The notes beneath the pieces were generated by a model. That model was not told where the DNA came from. It did no database searches and was given only the letters and a program-made list of their open reading frames with translations. Source: Paenibacillus sp. FSL R10-2734 (GTDB lineage Bacteria > Bacillota > Bacilli > Paenibacillales > Paenibacillaceae). From it: a stretch of 64,000 nucleotides of DNA. The position numbers and the translations under genes are program-made. Of this stretch, positions 36,007 through 45,345 are shown piece after piece (positions within the stretch are counted from its first letter, which is position 1; every line of letters begins with the position of its first letter). The DNA lies in NCBI RefSeq assembly GCF_037963865.1, contig NZ_CP150170.1:3720001-3784000 (forward strand), given 5' to 3'.

Positions 36007-36777
36007 ATGAGCGAAAATGGGGAACTAACCTATAACGCCAAAAAATATCGTACACCGGACGGGGTTCCGGCTGACATCGTAATGTTTACACTAACCAAAC
36101 GCGAACGTAAGACGGTCACGAAGACACTTCCCTTACGTGAGCTGAAGGTAATGTTAATTAGACGGAAGAAATGGCCATGCGCTGGAATGTGGGCTCTCCC
36201 AGGTGGGTTCTGTCAGGAGGATGAATCCATTTATGATGCCGCAACTCGTGAGCTAAAAGAAGAGACCGGTGTTGATGGTGGTCATTTAGAATATCTAGGT
36301 GTTTACAGCACGCCAGGTCGCGATCCACGGGGATGGATTATTAGTCATGCCTTTTTCGCCTTAGTAGAAGAATGGATGCTGGAGCAAAGACAAGCTTCGG
36401 ATGACGCTGGCGAGGTAGGTTTATTTACGTTGCAGGAAGCTCTTGAAGAGCTGGAGCTCGCTTTTGATCATCATGATATCATTCAGGATGCATACTTGCG
36501 TATTCAACAGCAAATGCTTCAGACTACGATCGCAAGACAGTTTTTGCCTAGACATTTTACCCTTAGTGAGCTCTATCAGGTGATTCAAACGGTAGTGCCG
36601 GAATTTAAGGAACCCAATTTTATTCGTAAAATCACTTCAACACGTAGTCGCCAGGGAATATTAAAAGAAGTGAGAGACGAAGAAGGAAATGCACTTAGTT
36701 CCAATCAATACTCTCAGCGTCCAGCTCAGCTCTATATGTTTACAGACCATGAGCCTTTGTTATCCATCTATACGTAG
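36007..36777 (+). CDS. Nudix hydrolase with NrtR-like winged helix
   Basis: A 256-residue protein. Nudix domain about 20-160 with a fully intact catalytic box GX5EX7REUXEEXGU at residues 67-89, so ADP-ribose or a related dinucleotide could be hydrolysed. Residues about 175-255 fit the NrtR winged helix (TLSELYQVIQTVVPEF; TSTRSRQGILKEV; PAQLYMF). It leads an operon with pncA and pncB, so it is either an NAD-pathway repressor sensing ADP-ribose, an ADP-ribose pyrophosphatase, or both. AAGGATGGGG precedes ATG 36007. Many characterised NrtR proteins have a degenerate Nudix box; this one does not. Confidence 0.82.
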   Translation: MSENGELTYNAKKYRTPDGVPADIVMFTLTKRERKTVTKTLPLRELKVMLIRRKKWPCAGMWALPGGFCQEDESIYDAATRELKEETGVDGGHLEYLGVYSTPGRDPRGWIISHAFFALVEEWMLEQRQASDDAGEVGLFTLQEALEELELAFDHHDIIQDAYLRIQQQMLQTTIARQFLPRHFTLSELYQVIQTVVPEFKEPNFIRKITSTRSRQGILKEVRDEEGNALSSNQYSQRPAQLYMFTDHEPLLSIYT

Positions 36778-36807
36778 TGGCTTAAATCAGGAGAGGGGAT
36801 TAATCTC

Positions 36808-37347
36808 ATGAGAGCACTTATTGTGATTGACTTTACCAATGATTTTGTAGACGGAAATTTGCCGGTTGGTCAGCCAGCCGTAGATATCGAGCCTAGAATC
36901 AGCTCATTAACGTCCGAGTTTGTCCAGAATGGCGATTATGTCGTTATGGCCGTGGATTTGCATGAAGAGAATGATCCTTACCATCCAGAGAGCAAACTAT
37001 TTCCTCCTCATAATGTGCGCGGGAATGTGGGTCGTGAGCTGTTCGGAAGTTTAAAATCTGTGTATGAGAACAATCAGGATTCCATCTATTGGATGGACAA
37101 AACACGCTATAGCGCCTTTAGTGGAACTGATCTGGAGATCAAGCTGCGTGAGCGCGGCATTACTGAACTTCATCTGGTGGGAGTCTGCACAGATATTTGT
37201 GTACTGCACACGGCAGTGGATGCATATAACAAAGGGTTTGCTATTACTGTGCACGAAGATGCGGTTGCCAGCTTCAATCAGGATGGACACACTTGGGCAT
37301 TAGGACATTTCCGGGGAAGTTTAGGAGCAGACGTTGTTAAGGCATAA
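36808..37347 (+). CDS. pncA: Nicotinamidase, isochorismatase-like cysteine hydrolase
   Basis: Hydrolyses nicotinamide to nicotinate for NAD salvage. At 179 residues it shows the catalytic triad D8 (VIDFTNDF), the lysine of WMDKTRYSAF and the cysteine of GVCTDICVLH. GGAGAGG precedes ATG 36808, 30 nt after the Nudix gene. Its product feeds PncB encoded next. Placement makes nicotinamidase far more likely than another isochorismatase-family activity. Confidence 0.9.
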   Translation: MRALIVIDFTNDFVDGNLPVGQPAVDIEPRISSLTSEFVQNGDYVVMAVDLHEENDPYHPESKLFPPHNVRGNVGRELFGSLKSVYENNQDSIYWMDKTRYSAFSGTDLEIKLRERGITELHLVGVCTDICVLHTAVDAYNKGFAITVHEDAVASFNQDGHTWALGHFRGSLGADVVKA

Positions 37348-37399
37348 TACTATAACAGAACATACACATATAGCAGCGTAGATATTAGGAGATGAGGAC

Positions 37400-38851
37400 T
37401 TGAGAAGAGAACTTGCGCTACATACGGATAAATATCAAATCAATATGATGTACGCTCATTGGGTGAATGGTAGCCATAAACGAAAAGCCGTATTTGAAGC
37501 TTATTTCCGTAAGCTACCTTTTGGTAACGGTTATGCCGTGTTCGCAGGCTTAGAGCGTATTGTTGGTTATATCGGCGGTTTGCGGTTTACCGAAGACGAT
37601 ATCCGTTATTTATCGGAGCAAGAAGAGAACTACGCTCCCGCTTTTCTGGAGGAACTGCTACAGTTTCATTTTCAGGGAACGGTTTATTCGATGAAAGAAG
37701 GAGCGTTGATTTTTCCGGATGAGCCATTAATCCGTGTGGAAGGGACGATTATGGAGGCTCAGCTGGTGGAGACAGCCATTCTGAACTTCATGAATTACCA
37801 GACTCTGATCGCTACCAAGGCTTCAAGAATCAAGCAGGTGGCCCCAAATGATATCTTACTGGAGTTCGGTACCCGACGTGCGCAAGAAGCTGATGCAGCG
37901 GTGTGGGGGGCTAGAGCGGCCTATATAGGCGGATTTGATGCAACCTCTAACATGCTAGCGGGTAAAATGTTTAGTATCCCGACGAAGGGAACACATGCAC
38001 ATTCCTGGGTTCAGAGCTTTAGCAGTGAGCAGGAGGCTTTTGATGCCTATGCCAAGGTGATGCCGAATGAAGTTACGCTATTAGTCGACACCTTCGATAC
38101 ACTTCGCAGTGGGGTGCCTAATGCGATCAATACAGCCAAGAAGCTTGAAGCACAAGGTAAAAAAATGGTCGGGATCCGGTTGGATAGCGGCGACTTAGCT
38201 TATCTATCCCGTCAAGCGCGTAAAATGTTGGATGATGCTGGTCTAGATTATGTGAAGATTGTCGCTTCCAATGATTTGGATGAGAACACGATCATGGATC
38301 TGAAGTTGCAAGGCGCAGCTATCGATACTTGGGGCGTGGGGACACAATTAATAACCGCTTCAGATCAACCCTCTTTGGGTGGCGTCTATAAGCTGGTGGA
38401 AATTGAGTCTGCTACTGGAGAAATGATCCCGACAATCAAAATTTCCTCCAACCCTGAGAAAGTATCCACTCCTGGTAAGAAGGACGTATTCCGGATTATC
38501 GGCAAAAATGGCAAAGCACTTGCAGATTATATCTGCTTCCCAGAAGAGGAATCCCCACGCAATGGTGCGCGGTTGAAGCTGTTTAATCCGCTGCATCCAT
38601 ACATGCATAAATATGTTGAACGCTATGAAGCACTGCCAATGCTGGAACCGATTTACGTTAACGGATTCCAGGTGTATACCTTACCGGATTTGAATGAAGT
38701 CCGCCGCTATCATCGGGAGCAAAAGGATTTATTCTGGCCGGAATATCAACGTAAGCTGAATCCAGAGGTATACCGGGTGAATTTGAGTGAAAAGGTTTGG
38801 ACTAGCAAGCAGCAGTTGATCGCTGAACATATGCAGCCGGATATTGAATAG
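37400..38851 (+). CDS. pncB: Nicotinate phosphoribosyltransferase
   Basis: Makes nicotinate mononucleotide from nicotinate and PRPP with ATP. Length 483, as for the Bacillales type. Typical segments: ALHTDKYQINMMYAH at the start, LLEFGTRRAQEADAA near residue 154, GTHAHSWVQSF near 198 and GIRLDSGDLAYLSR near 258. TTG 37400 is used: AGGAG lies 8 nt before it and the nearby ATG 37392 stops after three codons. A strong terminator follows. Confidence 0.95.
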   Translation: MRRELALHTDKYQINMMYAHWVNGSHKRKAVFEAYFRKLPFGNGYAVFAGLERIVGYIGGLRFTEDDIRYLSEQEENYAPAFLEELLQFHFQGTVYSMKEGALIFPDEPLIRVEGTIMEAQLVETAILNFMNYQTLIATKASRIKQVAPNDILLEFGTRRAQEADAAVWGARAAYIGGFDATSNMLAGKMFSIPTKGTHAHSWVQSFSSEQEAFDAYAKVMPNEVTLLVDTFDTLRSGVPNAINTAKKLEAQGKKMVGIRLDSGDLAYLSRQARKMLDDAGLDYVKIVASNDLDENTIMDLKLQGAAIDTWGVGTQLITASDQPSLGGVYKLVEIESATGEMIPTIKISSNPEKVSTPGKKDVFRIIGKNGKALADYICFPEEESPRNGARLKLFNPLHPYMHKYVERYEALPMLEPIYVNGFQVYTLPDLNEVRRYHREQKDLFWPEYQRKLNPEVYRVNLSEKVWTSKQQLIAEHMQPDIE

Positions 38852-38884
38852 GTTTTGCAGGATTATATAGGTCAACGGTGTGAG

Positions 38885-38913
38885 CGCGGGAGAACGATGT
38901 TCCCGCGTTTTTT
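38885..38913 (+). terminator. Intrinsic terminator of the NAD salvage operon
   Basis: cgcggga (38885-38891) pairs with tcccgcg (38901-38907), followed by six T. Confidence 0.75.
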
Positions 38914-38949
38914 GTTTTCCAGAGGCAAGTAAATTAGGAGGTGAACTGA

Positions 38950-39636
38950 ATGGAAAATGGTAAGCTTGCTTTTACACCGAACCGGAACATCAAGCCCGGC
39001 GAAATCATTACTTACGGCACGTATCCACAGTCAAAGGAAGGTAAAGAGCTACCGATTGAATGGCGTGTTCTCCAAAATTCTGGTGGTGAACTGTTTCTTT
39101 TGAGTGAGTATATATTGGATTGCAAGAGGTATCAAGGTAAGAGCGTAGATATTAAATGGCGTGATTGCGTGGATATTACGTGGCAAGACTGTGATTTGCG
39201 TCAGTGGTTGAACGATGAATTCTATAATACCGCATTTAATGCCGCCGAGAAGGAATGTATAAAGACTACTCATTGCACAGACAACGGAGAGGGCAGCCCG
39301 GATACAGAGGACAACGTTTTTTTGCTTAGTGTTGATGAGATAAAGGCATTCTCTGAGATTCACGGTAAAGATCTTCTGCGTGCCGTTGGCACGGACTTTG
39401 CCAAAACGAAAAAGTCCGATGGATGCAGCTTATACGTATATGATAAAACGGATAAAGATAACTATATAATCAAAGACGGCGAAGAAATTGGATGCTCTTG
39501 GTGGTGGCTACGAACTCAGGGAAACAAACTTTCGCGTGCATTTTTTGTCGGACCGAGCTGTAGTATTCGCAGCTATGCGAATGTAAGTGTAGCCCGTGAT
39601 GGCGTGCGTCCTGCTTTAGTAATTAATCTTCCATGA
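38950..39636 (+). CDS. DUF6273 domain protein
   Basis: A 228-residue protein without signal peptide or membrane helix. The fold markers of DUF6273 are visible: ITYGTYPQS, IEWRVLQ, LRQWLNDEFYNTAF, FLLSVDE, WWWLRTQG and the end GVRPALVINLP. These domains resemble formylglycine-generating-enzyme or C-type lectin-like folds and often sit on surface proteins or next to them; role unknown. AGGAGG precedes ATG 38950. Seven cysteines in a cytosolic-looking protein are notable. Monocistronic, with its own terminator. Confidence 0.75.
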   Translation: MENGKLAFTPNRNIKPGEIITYGTYPQSKEGKELPIEWRVLQNSGGELFLLSEYILDCKRYQGKSVDIKWRDCVDITWQDCDLRQWLNDEFYNTAFNAAEKECIKTTHCTDNGEGSPDTEDNVFLLSVDEIKAFSEIHGKDLLRAVGTDFAKTKKSDGCSLYVYDKTDKDNYIIKDGEEIGCSWWWLRTQGNKLSRAFFVGPSCSIRSYANVSVARDGVRPALVINLP

Positions 39637-39666
39637 TAAAGGAAAACCGACCTTGAATGGCAACAA

Positions 39667-39726
39667 TAAAAAGAGGTGTTTCCCTCTCTTCGCTAATGTG
39701 AAGAACAAGGGAACACCTCTTTTTTA
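39667..39726. terminator. Bidirectional terminator between DUF6273 gene and permease
   Basis: A 16-bp stem with one bulge (39669-39685 with 39708-39724), A-rich on the left and T-rich on the right, between convergent genes. Confidence 0.75.
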
Positions 39727-39740
39727 TAAATCGATCCGAG

Positions 39741-41093
39741 CTAAATGCTTCCGGTCTTCTTTTTGAATTTTACGAATGACCAGATCGTAAGTATTACCAC
39801 AACTGCCAGACATGAGCCTATACTGATGCGGTTTTGAGTATCGAACAGGAAGGAAATCGCGATAACCGCTAAGCAGACAAGTGTCAGAACGGTTATATAA
39901 GGGAATCCCCATACCTTAAAGGTCGCTTCTTTCGGGTAGGACTTTCTCAATTTAAGCTGTGACATACAGATACTGATCCAGACTAGTAAAACCACAAAGC
40001 CTGGAACCGCCATCAGCACACGGAACAGTCCATCCTGAGCGAAGTACGCTAACATAGAACCGATAAGAAGAACAACGGCGCAGAGCTTCAAACTGTTAAT
40101 GGGTACGCCTTTTGAAGAAGTTTTTGCCAAGCTGCGAGGTGCTTCACCCTGAGAGGCCATTGAGTGTAGCATCCGAGTGGCACCATAAATACCAGAATTG
40201 GCAGCAGAGAGTACCGCTGTGATCAGTATGAAGTTCATGATGTGATCGGCACCCTTGAGTCCTGTTGCGGCTAACACCTGAACAAACGGGCTGGTATGAT
40301 CATTCAGCTGATTCCAGGGAATCAAGCCACAGATGACTAAGATCGGCAAGGAATAGAACAGAATAACGCGCAGAATGAAGCTTTTGACAACCTTAGGTAA
40401 GACCTTCTCTGCATCCTTTGTCTCCGTCAAAGTTAGTCCAATTAACTCCGATCCACCGTATGAGAACATTACGACGAGAAGGGCAGAGAAGATCGGGGCC
40501 CATCCCCGTGGGAGGAATCCGCCATAATCCGTAAAGTTGTGTAAGTAAGGAGTAGCCTCAGTCATGGGCAACAGTCCAAATATTAATGAGGTTCCCAAAA
40601 CAATAAAGATGATGATCATTGCAATCTTGATTCCGGCTAACCAAAATTCAGTTTCCCCGTAACCGGCTACACTCATCATATTGATGCCAATAATTAAAGC
40701 ACCACATGCTAGACTAAGCAGCCATAATGGAACATCCGGTAGCCAGTATTGCAAGAAGCTTCCTGCCGCCAGCACTTCAATTACACAGACGGTCAACCAC
40801 ATGAAGCAATATAACCAACCCACGATAAAGGAGAGACGTTCTCCAAAAGCCTCACGAATGAAGTCCTTCATGTTTCTGTTTGGGTACACTGTAGCCATTT
40901 CGGCTATTGCTCCCATAACTACCAAGAGTAGTAAGCCTGCCAATACATAGGTAAGAATAACCCCAGGTCCAGCAAGACTTATTGTCTCAGAACTTCCTTT
41001 AAAAATCCCCGTACCGATTACTCCGCCCATCGCCATAAAGCTGATATGCCGTGGAAGCAATTTTTTCTGTAATGATGCTTCGTTTGACTTCAC
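39741..41093 (-). CDS. Amino acid permease, APC superfamily
   Basis: A 450-residue transporter with about twelve hydrophobic helices. The first helix carries the unwound APC substrate motif GGVIGTGIFKGSS at about residues 23-35, and FSYGGSELIGLTLTE is typical of the AAT group (proton-coupled uptake of neutral or basic amino acids). GTG 41093 is the start, with GGAGG 8 nt upstream on the minus strand. Exact substrate cannot be assigned. It is divergent from the oxidoreductase operon. Confidence 0.88.
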   Translation of the reverse strand: MKSNEASLQKKLLPRHISFMAMGGVIGTGIFKGSSETISLAGPGVILTYVLAGLLLLVVMGAIAEMATVYPNRNMKDFIREAFGERLSFIVGWLYCFMWLTVCVIEVLAAGSFLQYWLPDVPLWLLSLACGALIIGINMMSVAGYGETEFWLAGIKIAMIIIFIVLGTSLIFGLLPMTEATPYLHNFTDYGGFLPRGWAPIFSALLVVMFSYGGSELIGLTLTETKDAEKVLPKVVKSFILRVILFYSLPILVICGLIPWNQLNDHTSPFVQVLAATGLKGADHIMNFILITAVLSAANSGIYGATRMLHSMASQGEAPRSLAKTSSKGVPINSLKLCAVVLLIGSMLAYFAQDGLFRVLMAVPGFVVLLVWISICMSQLKLRKSYPKEATFKVWGFPYITVLTLVCLAVIAISFLFDTQNRISIGSCLAVVVILTIWSFVKFKKKTGSI

Positions 41094-41215
41094 GATTAAT
41101 GCCTCCTAGACTATGTTCAAAAAAATACACCAAGCATCAGTTTATCCTGAAATGGACTAGTTGAAAAGTAAAAATAACACACATTTTTTTGAAAACGGGT
41201 GACTTTTCACTGGAG

Positions 41216-41252
41216 TGTGATATTTATCATGCAGAATGTGATGAATTTAACA
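41216..41252. promoter_or_regulatory. Two candidate FNR/CRP-type half-palindromes
   Basis: TGTGA-N6-TCATG at 41216-41231 and TGTGA-N6-TAACA at 41237-41252 resemble the FNR/CRP consensus TGTGA-N6-TCACA, with two and one mismatches. They lie between a permease and a ferredoxin-dependent oxidoreductase, an oxygen-sensitive enzyme, so anaerobic control is plausible but unproven. Confidence 0.3.
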
Positions 41253-41415
41253 TCTTAATTTTTAATTTTATTGCTAAATAAAAGTAGCTGAATAAGCTTA
41301 GGTAACACATGGAAAATGCAAGATTTGTCACTTCGCAACTTGCAAAATCAAGATACAATCGTTGAAAAAGTCAAAAGGATATTATACTGATGACATTTTG
41401 AAAGGGGCTATGTCG

Positions 41416-42426
41416 GTGGTACAGTTACCAAAAGTGAACGAACTCGGATTTTTTGAGATTCGTCTGGAATCAATTGGAGGGCTAGGCGCGAACTTAGCTG
41501 GTAAAATGCTTGCAGAAGCGGGCGTTGTCGGTGCTGGAATGAATGGAGTGAGCTTTTCATCCTATGGTTCTGAGAAGAAGGGATCAGCGGTAAAAGCGCA
41601 TATCCGTTTTTGTGATTTGAACACGCATATTCGTGACACTTCACCAGTAGAACGACCTCATGTCGTAGGAATATTCCATGAAGCGTTGGCAAAGACCGTC
41701 AACGTGACTAGCGGAATTTATGATCATAGCACCGTGCTAGTGAACTCGGCTAAGACGCCAGAGGAATTGAAGTCCTCCCTGAATATGATGGCAGGAACCA
41801 TAGCGGTTGTTGATGCCACATCGATCGCATTAGATGAGAAGAACCGCGTAAATATGGCGATGTTAGGTGCGTTGTTCCGGATGTGTGATTTCTTAGATCC
41901 TGAAATAATGAAGGGTGTTATTGAGAAATCTCTGGGCAAAAAATATCCGCAGGCTGTTCAATCAGCATTAACTACTTTTGAACGTGGATTTAATGAAGTT
42001 ACTTTCATGCATTTTCCTTTGCCAGAAGGTGCGATGATGCCTGAGTTCGTTCGGTCCGATATTTCGGCCTTAGGTTATGAAACGCAGCCTATCGGTGGTA
42101 CCATTACGAACCCTGGAAGTAGCTTTTTAAAGAATCTTAGTATTTCACGATCCGGTTTGTTGCCTCATTTTAAATTAGATGATTGTATTCATTGTGCGCA
42201 ATGCGATACGGTATGTCCTGATTTATGTTTTGTTTGGGATGAGCAGCCTGATAAGAAGGGACGCCCGCAAATGTTCCTGCAAGGGATTGATTATCAATAC
42301 TGCAAGGGCTGTTTGAAATGCGTAGAAGCCTGTCCGACAACTGCCTTGTCTAGTGAACGTGAGGAAGATGGCTACGCAGAGAGTCATACGGTCCGGCATA
42401 TTTTTGATCTCGTTACCCAAGCTTAA
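41416..42426 (+). CDS. 2-oxoacid:acceptor oxidoreductase, fused gamma and delta subunits
   Basis: A 336-residue protein. Residues about 10-185 are the gamma domain (RLESIGGLGANLAGKMLAE). Residues about 240-320 hold two 4Fe-4S clusters, CIHCAQCDTVCP and CKGCLKCVEACP, as in delta subunits. With the next gene it would form a pyruvate- or branched 2-oxoacid:ferredoxin oxidoreductase. GTG 41416 is favoured because AAAGGGG lies 8 nt upstream; ATG 41410 has only 2 nt and TTG 41362 no site. The two genes are 25 nt apart. Confidence 0.85.
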   Translation: MVQLPKVNELGFFEIRLESIGGLGANLAGKMLAEAGVVGAGMNGVSFSSYGSEKKGSAVKAHIRFCDLNTHIRDTSPVERPHVVGIFHEALAKTVNVTSGIYDHSTVLVNSAKTPEELKSSLNMMAGTIAVVDATSIALDEKNRVNMAMLGALFRMCDFLDPEIMKGVIEKSLGKKYPQAVQSALTTFERGFNEVTFMHFPLPEGAMMPEFVRSDISALGYETQPIGGTITNPGSSFLKNLSISRSGLLPHFKLDDCIHCAQCDTVCPDLCFVWDEQPDKKGRPQMFLQGIDYQYCKGCLKCVEACPTTALSSEREEDGYAESHTVRHIFDLVTQA

Positions 42427-42451
42427 TTTAACGGAGGAAGGTGGAACACAC

Positions 42452-44758
42452 GTGGCTATAGATTATGAAAAAGAAGTAAGCTCTACGAAGGTTGAGCAGA
42501 AATTCCTATATGAATCCGGCAATGAAATGGCAGCTTATGCTGCTCACCAGATTAATTATCATGTCATGGGTTATTTTCCGATCTCCCCATCAACAGAAGT
42601 GGCACAATTTCTTGATACAATGAAAGCCAGTGGACAGCATGATATTATGCTCATTCCATCAGATGGTGAACATAGTTCTGCTGGTATCTGTTATGGAGCT
42701 TCGACGGCTGGTGGACGTGTATTTAATGCTACCAGTGCCCAGGGTTATATGTTCATGTTAGAGCAATTGCCTGTACAAGCGGGTACACGCATGCCTATGG
42801 TTATGAATTTGATCTGTCGCTCGATCTCCGGTCCGCTTAATATTCATGGGGATCATTCTGATTTATATTTTGCGCTAAATACGGGCTGGCCGATTCTGAT
42901 GTGCCGTGATCCACAATCTGTTTATGATATGAACCTGATGGCATTAAAGCTTGCTGAGCACGCCAAAGTGCGTCTTCCAGTAATGGTAGCTTCAGATGGT
43001 TATTTCACCTCTCACCAGAAGCGCCGTGTACAGGCATTTACTCACCGTGAGGATGTTCATAAATTTGTTGGGCCACAACCTCCAGCAGGCTTTACGGATA
43101 CACTGGATCGCAATAATCCGGTCACCGTAGGTCCATACATGAACGAACCTGACTATATCAATAACCGTTATCAGCAGTCAGTAGCGATGTATAATGCTGG
43201 TGAAGTCTTCGAAGAAATCGCTAAAGAATTCGCTGAATTGACCGGACGCCACTATCCAATGATCGAAGAGTATCGGATGGAAGATGCGGAAGTAGCCGTA
43301 TTCTTGATGAACTCTGCCTCAGAGATCATTAAGGATGTAGTGGATCAGCTTCGTAAGCAAGGGATCAAAGCAGGTTCAATTTCACCAAATATGATTCGTC
43401 CTTTCCCACAAAAGCAAATGGCTGAAGCACTGAAAAATGTGAAAGCAATCACCGTAGGCGACCGCGCGGATTCGGTTGGTGGTCACGGCGGTAATATGGT
43501 TAATGAAATCAAGGCAGCCTTGTTCACTTATGGCAACACTACTACAAAGGTCATTAGCCGTATTTACGGGTTAGGTGGTAAGGACTTCTATGCAGAAGAT
43601 GGTCATGCGTTCTTCCAATTAGCCTTGGATGCCGTTGCTGCAGACCGTGTTGAAGTTCCGTTTGACTACTATGGCCATAATCCAGGTACACCGGATAAAG
43701 CGCCACAGCGTCTTTTGAAGCCGATGGACTTTGATTCGCTGAAGACTGGTTTAATTACGGTTAAACAAGATGAAGTAACCGGCAAATTAAGTGTGCGGAT
43801 ACCCCCACTGCGCAGCTTGACGAAGAAACCTAAACGGCTGGCACCGGGCCATGGCGCATGTCCAGGCTGTGGGATTTTCTCAGGACTGGAGACTTTCTTC
43901 AAAGGCATTGAAGGAGATATCGTAGCGCTTTACCACACAGGTTGTGCGATGGTAACGACTACGGGATATCCATATTCTTCTCATAAATCTACGTTTATTC
44001 ATAACCTGTTCCAAAATGGTGCGGCTACCTTATCTGGTGTCGTAGAAATGTTCTGGGAACGCAAACGTCGTGGTGAGCTAGATGGACTTGGACTTCGAGA
44101 TGATTTTACATTTGTAATGGTTACTGGTGATGGTGGTATGGACATCGGAATGGGGCCAGCGATTGGGGCTGCACTGCGCGGTCACAAAATGATTATCGTA
44201 GAGTACGATAACGAAGGTTACATGAATACTGGTGCTCAGCAATCCTATTCCACACCATTGGGTCACCGGACTTCTACATCCAGTATTGGTAAGAATCAGC
44301 AAGGAAAAGCTACTCAGCATAAAGATACTGCTCAGATCATGGCAGCTACAAATATTCCTTATGTCTTCACTGGTTCAGAAGCTTACCCGCAGGACCTCGT
44401 GAAGAAAGCGGCAAAAGCGCAGTGGTACGCACAAAACGAAGGATTGGTTTATGGTAAAATCCTGATCGCTTGCCCATTGAACTGGATGTCTGAAGATAAG
44501 GAAGGCACCAACATCGTCTCGCTGGCGGTTGAATCTTGCTTCTTCCCGCTGTATGAAGTGGAGCACGGCTCTACGAATATCACGTACAATCCAGAAGACA
44601 AAGGCAAACGCGTTGAGCTCTCGGCATGGCTGAAGACGATGGGCAAGACCCGTCATTTACTGAAGCCGGAGAATGAGCCAGCTTTACGCAGCTTCGAGGC
44701 AGAAGTTGAGCGTCGCTGGAATCGTTTGAAAGCGAAACATGAGCATCCTGATTTGTAA
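42452..44758 (+). CDS. 2-oxoacid:acceptor oxidoreductase, fused alpha and beta subunits
   Basis: A 768-residue catalytic subunit. Residues about 1-390 are the alpha part (NYHVMGYFPISPSTEVAQF; transketolase C-like QKQMAEALKNVKAITVGDR). Residues about 460-740 are the thiamine-diphosphate beta part with CPGCG, the TPP motif GDGGMDIGMGPAIGAA and NEGYMNTGAQQS. It oxidatively decarboxylates a 2-oxoacid to acyl-CoA and passes electrons to ferredoxin through the partner clusters. Pyruvate, 2-oxoisovalerate or another acid is possible. GTG 42452 follows GGAGGAAGGTGG. A long stem-loop ends the operon. Confidence 0.87.
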   Translation: MAIDYEKEVSSTKVEQKFLYESGNEMAAYAAHQINYHVMGYFPISPSTEVAQFLDTMKASGQHDIMLIPSDGEHSSAGICYGASTAGGRVFNATSAQGYMFMLEQLPVQAGTRMPMVMNLICRSISGPLNIHGDHSDLYFALNTGWPILMCRDPQSVYDMNLMALKLAEHAKVRLPVMVASDGYFTSHQKRRVQAFTHREDVHKFVGPQPPAGFTDTLDRNNPVTVGPYMNEPDYINNRYQQSVAMYNAGEVFEEIAKEFAELTGRHYPMIEEYRMEDAEVAVFLMNSASEIIKDVVDQLRKQGIKAGSISPNMIRPFPQKQMAEALKNVKAITVGDRADSVGGHGGNMVNEIKAALFTYGNTTTKVISRIYGLGGKDFYAEDGHAFFQLALDAVAADRVEVPFDYYGHNPGTPDKAPQRLLKPMDFDSLKTGLITVKQDEVTGKLSVRIPPLRSLTKKPKRLAPGHGACPGCGIFSGLETFFKGIEGDIVALYHTGCAMVTTTGYPYSSHKSTFIHNLFQNGAATLSGVVEMFWERKRRGELDGLGLRDDFTFVMVTGDGGMDIGMGPAIGAALRGHKMIIVEYDNEGYMNTGAQQSYSTPLGHRTSTSSIGKNQQGKATQHKDTAQIMAATNIPYVFTGSEAYPQDLVKKAAKAQWYAQNEGLVYGKILIACPLNWMSEDKEGTNIVSLAVESCFFPLYEVEHGSTNITYNPEDKGKRVELSAWLKTMGKTRHLLKPENEPALRSFEAEVERRWNRLKAKHEHPDL

Positions 44759-44764
44759 ATTGCA

Positions 44765-44806
44765 ATACAACAAACCCGGCAGATTCTTCTGTCGGGTTTG
44801 TTGTAT
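44765..44806 (+). terminator. Long stem-loop after the oxidoreductase operon
   Basis: Positions 44765-44783 pair with 44788-44806 in an almost perfect stem including one G-U, loop of four. The right flank is T/G-rich rather than a clean T-run. Confidence 0.6.
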
Positions 44807-44826
44807 ATATTGGAAGAGGGAAGGGA

Positions 44827-45085
44827 TTTACAATTGAATCAGATATTAACGTTGTACTCCTGACGGCAGCAAATCATTTAAGAGATAAGAATCCAAAGTC
44901 AGAATCCAAAGTAAGAGCTACCCGTAGACGATCCACATGTAGCGTTTAGTAGATGGGTTCTCCAACATAGAAATATAGCTATTAAAGATTTAGATTGGTT
45001 ATGGTATGAAGCACCGTTAAATTACACTATTATTGGCGAATTAATCGTCCCGATCCATTGGTTACTCTTAGCCCGGTTTTGGTAG
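44827..45085 (+). pseudogene. Frameshifted remnant of an unidentified gene
   Basis: One frame reads ESDINVVLLTAANHLRDKNP and continues to near 44910; a second frame then reads ELPVDDPHVAFSRWVLQHRN, followed by IAIKDLDWLWYEAPLNYTII, to TAG 45083-45085. The joined text looks like a real soluble protein broken by a frameshift and lacking its ends. It lies between the oxidoreductase operon and the IS element. I do not recognise the family. Confidence 0.35.
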
Positions 45086-45345
45086 GGTTATAATCTGATC
45101 TAAACGCCAAACCACGAATGATTAGGGAAATATTTGCGCGTACAATGATGATATCGGACACAGATGACCTTAAACGCAACTTTTTCCCACATTTCAATTC
45201 TTAACGGACCCCAAAGCAGCTATTAGCATGAAAAACAACAAAAAAGAGTACTTTTCTAAGGAATAGAGTCACTGGTGGAGTTAGAATTAAAAGTGGACAC
45301 CAGTTAACAGACTGACCGATAATGAGCCCACGGAGGTGTGTTCAC

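Noticed and set aside
41094..41215. Riboswitch upstream of the amino-acid permease
   Set aside because: The region is AT-rich without conserved stems of lysine, glycine or T-box leaders.
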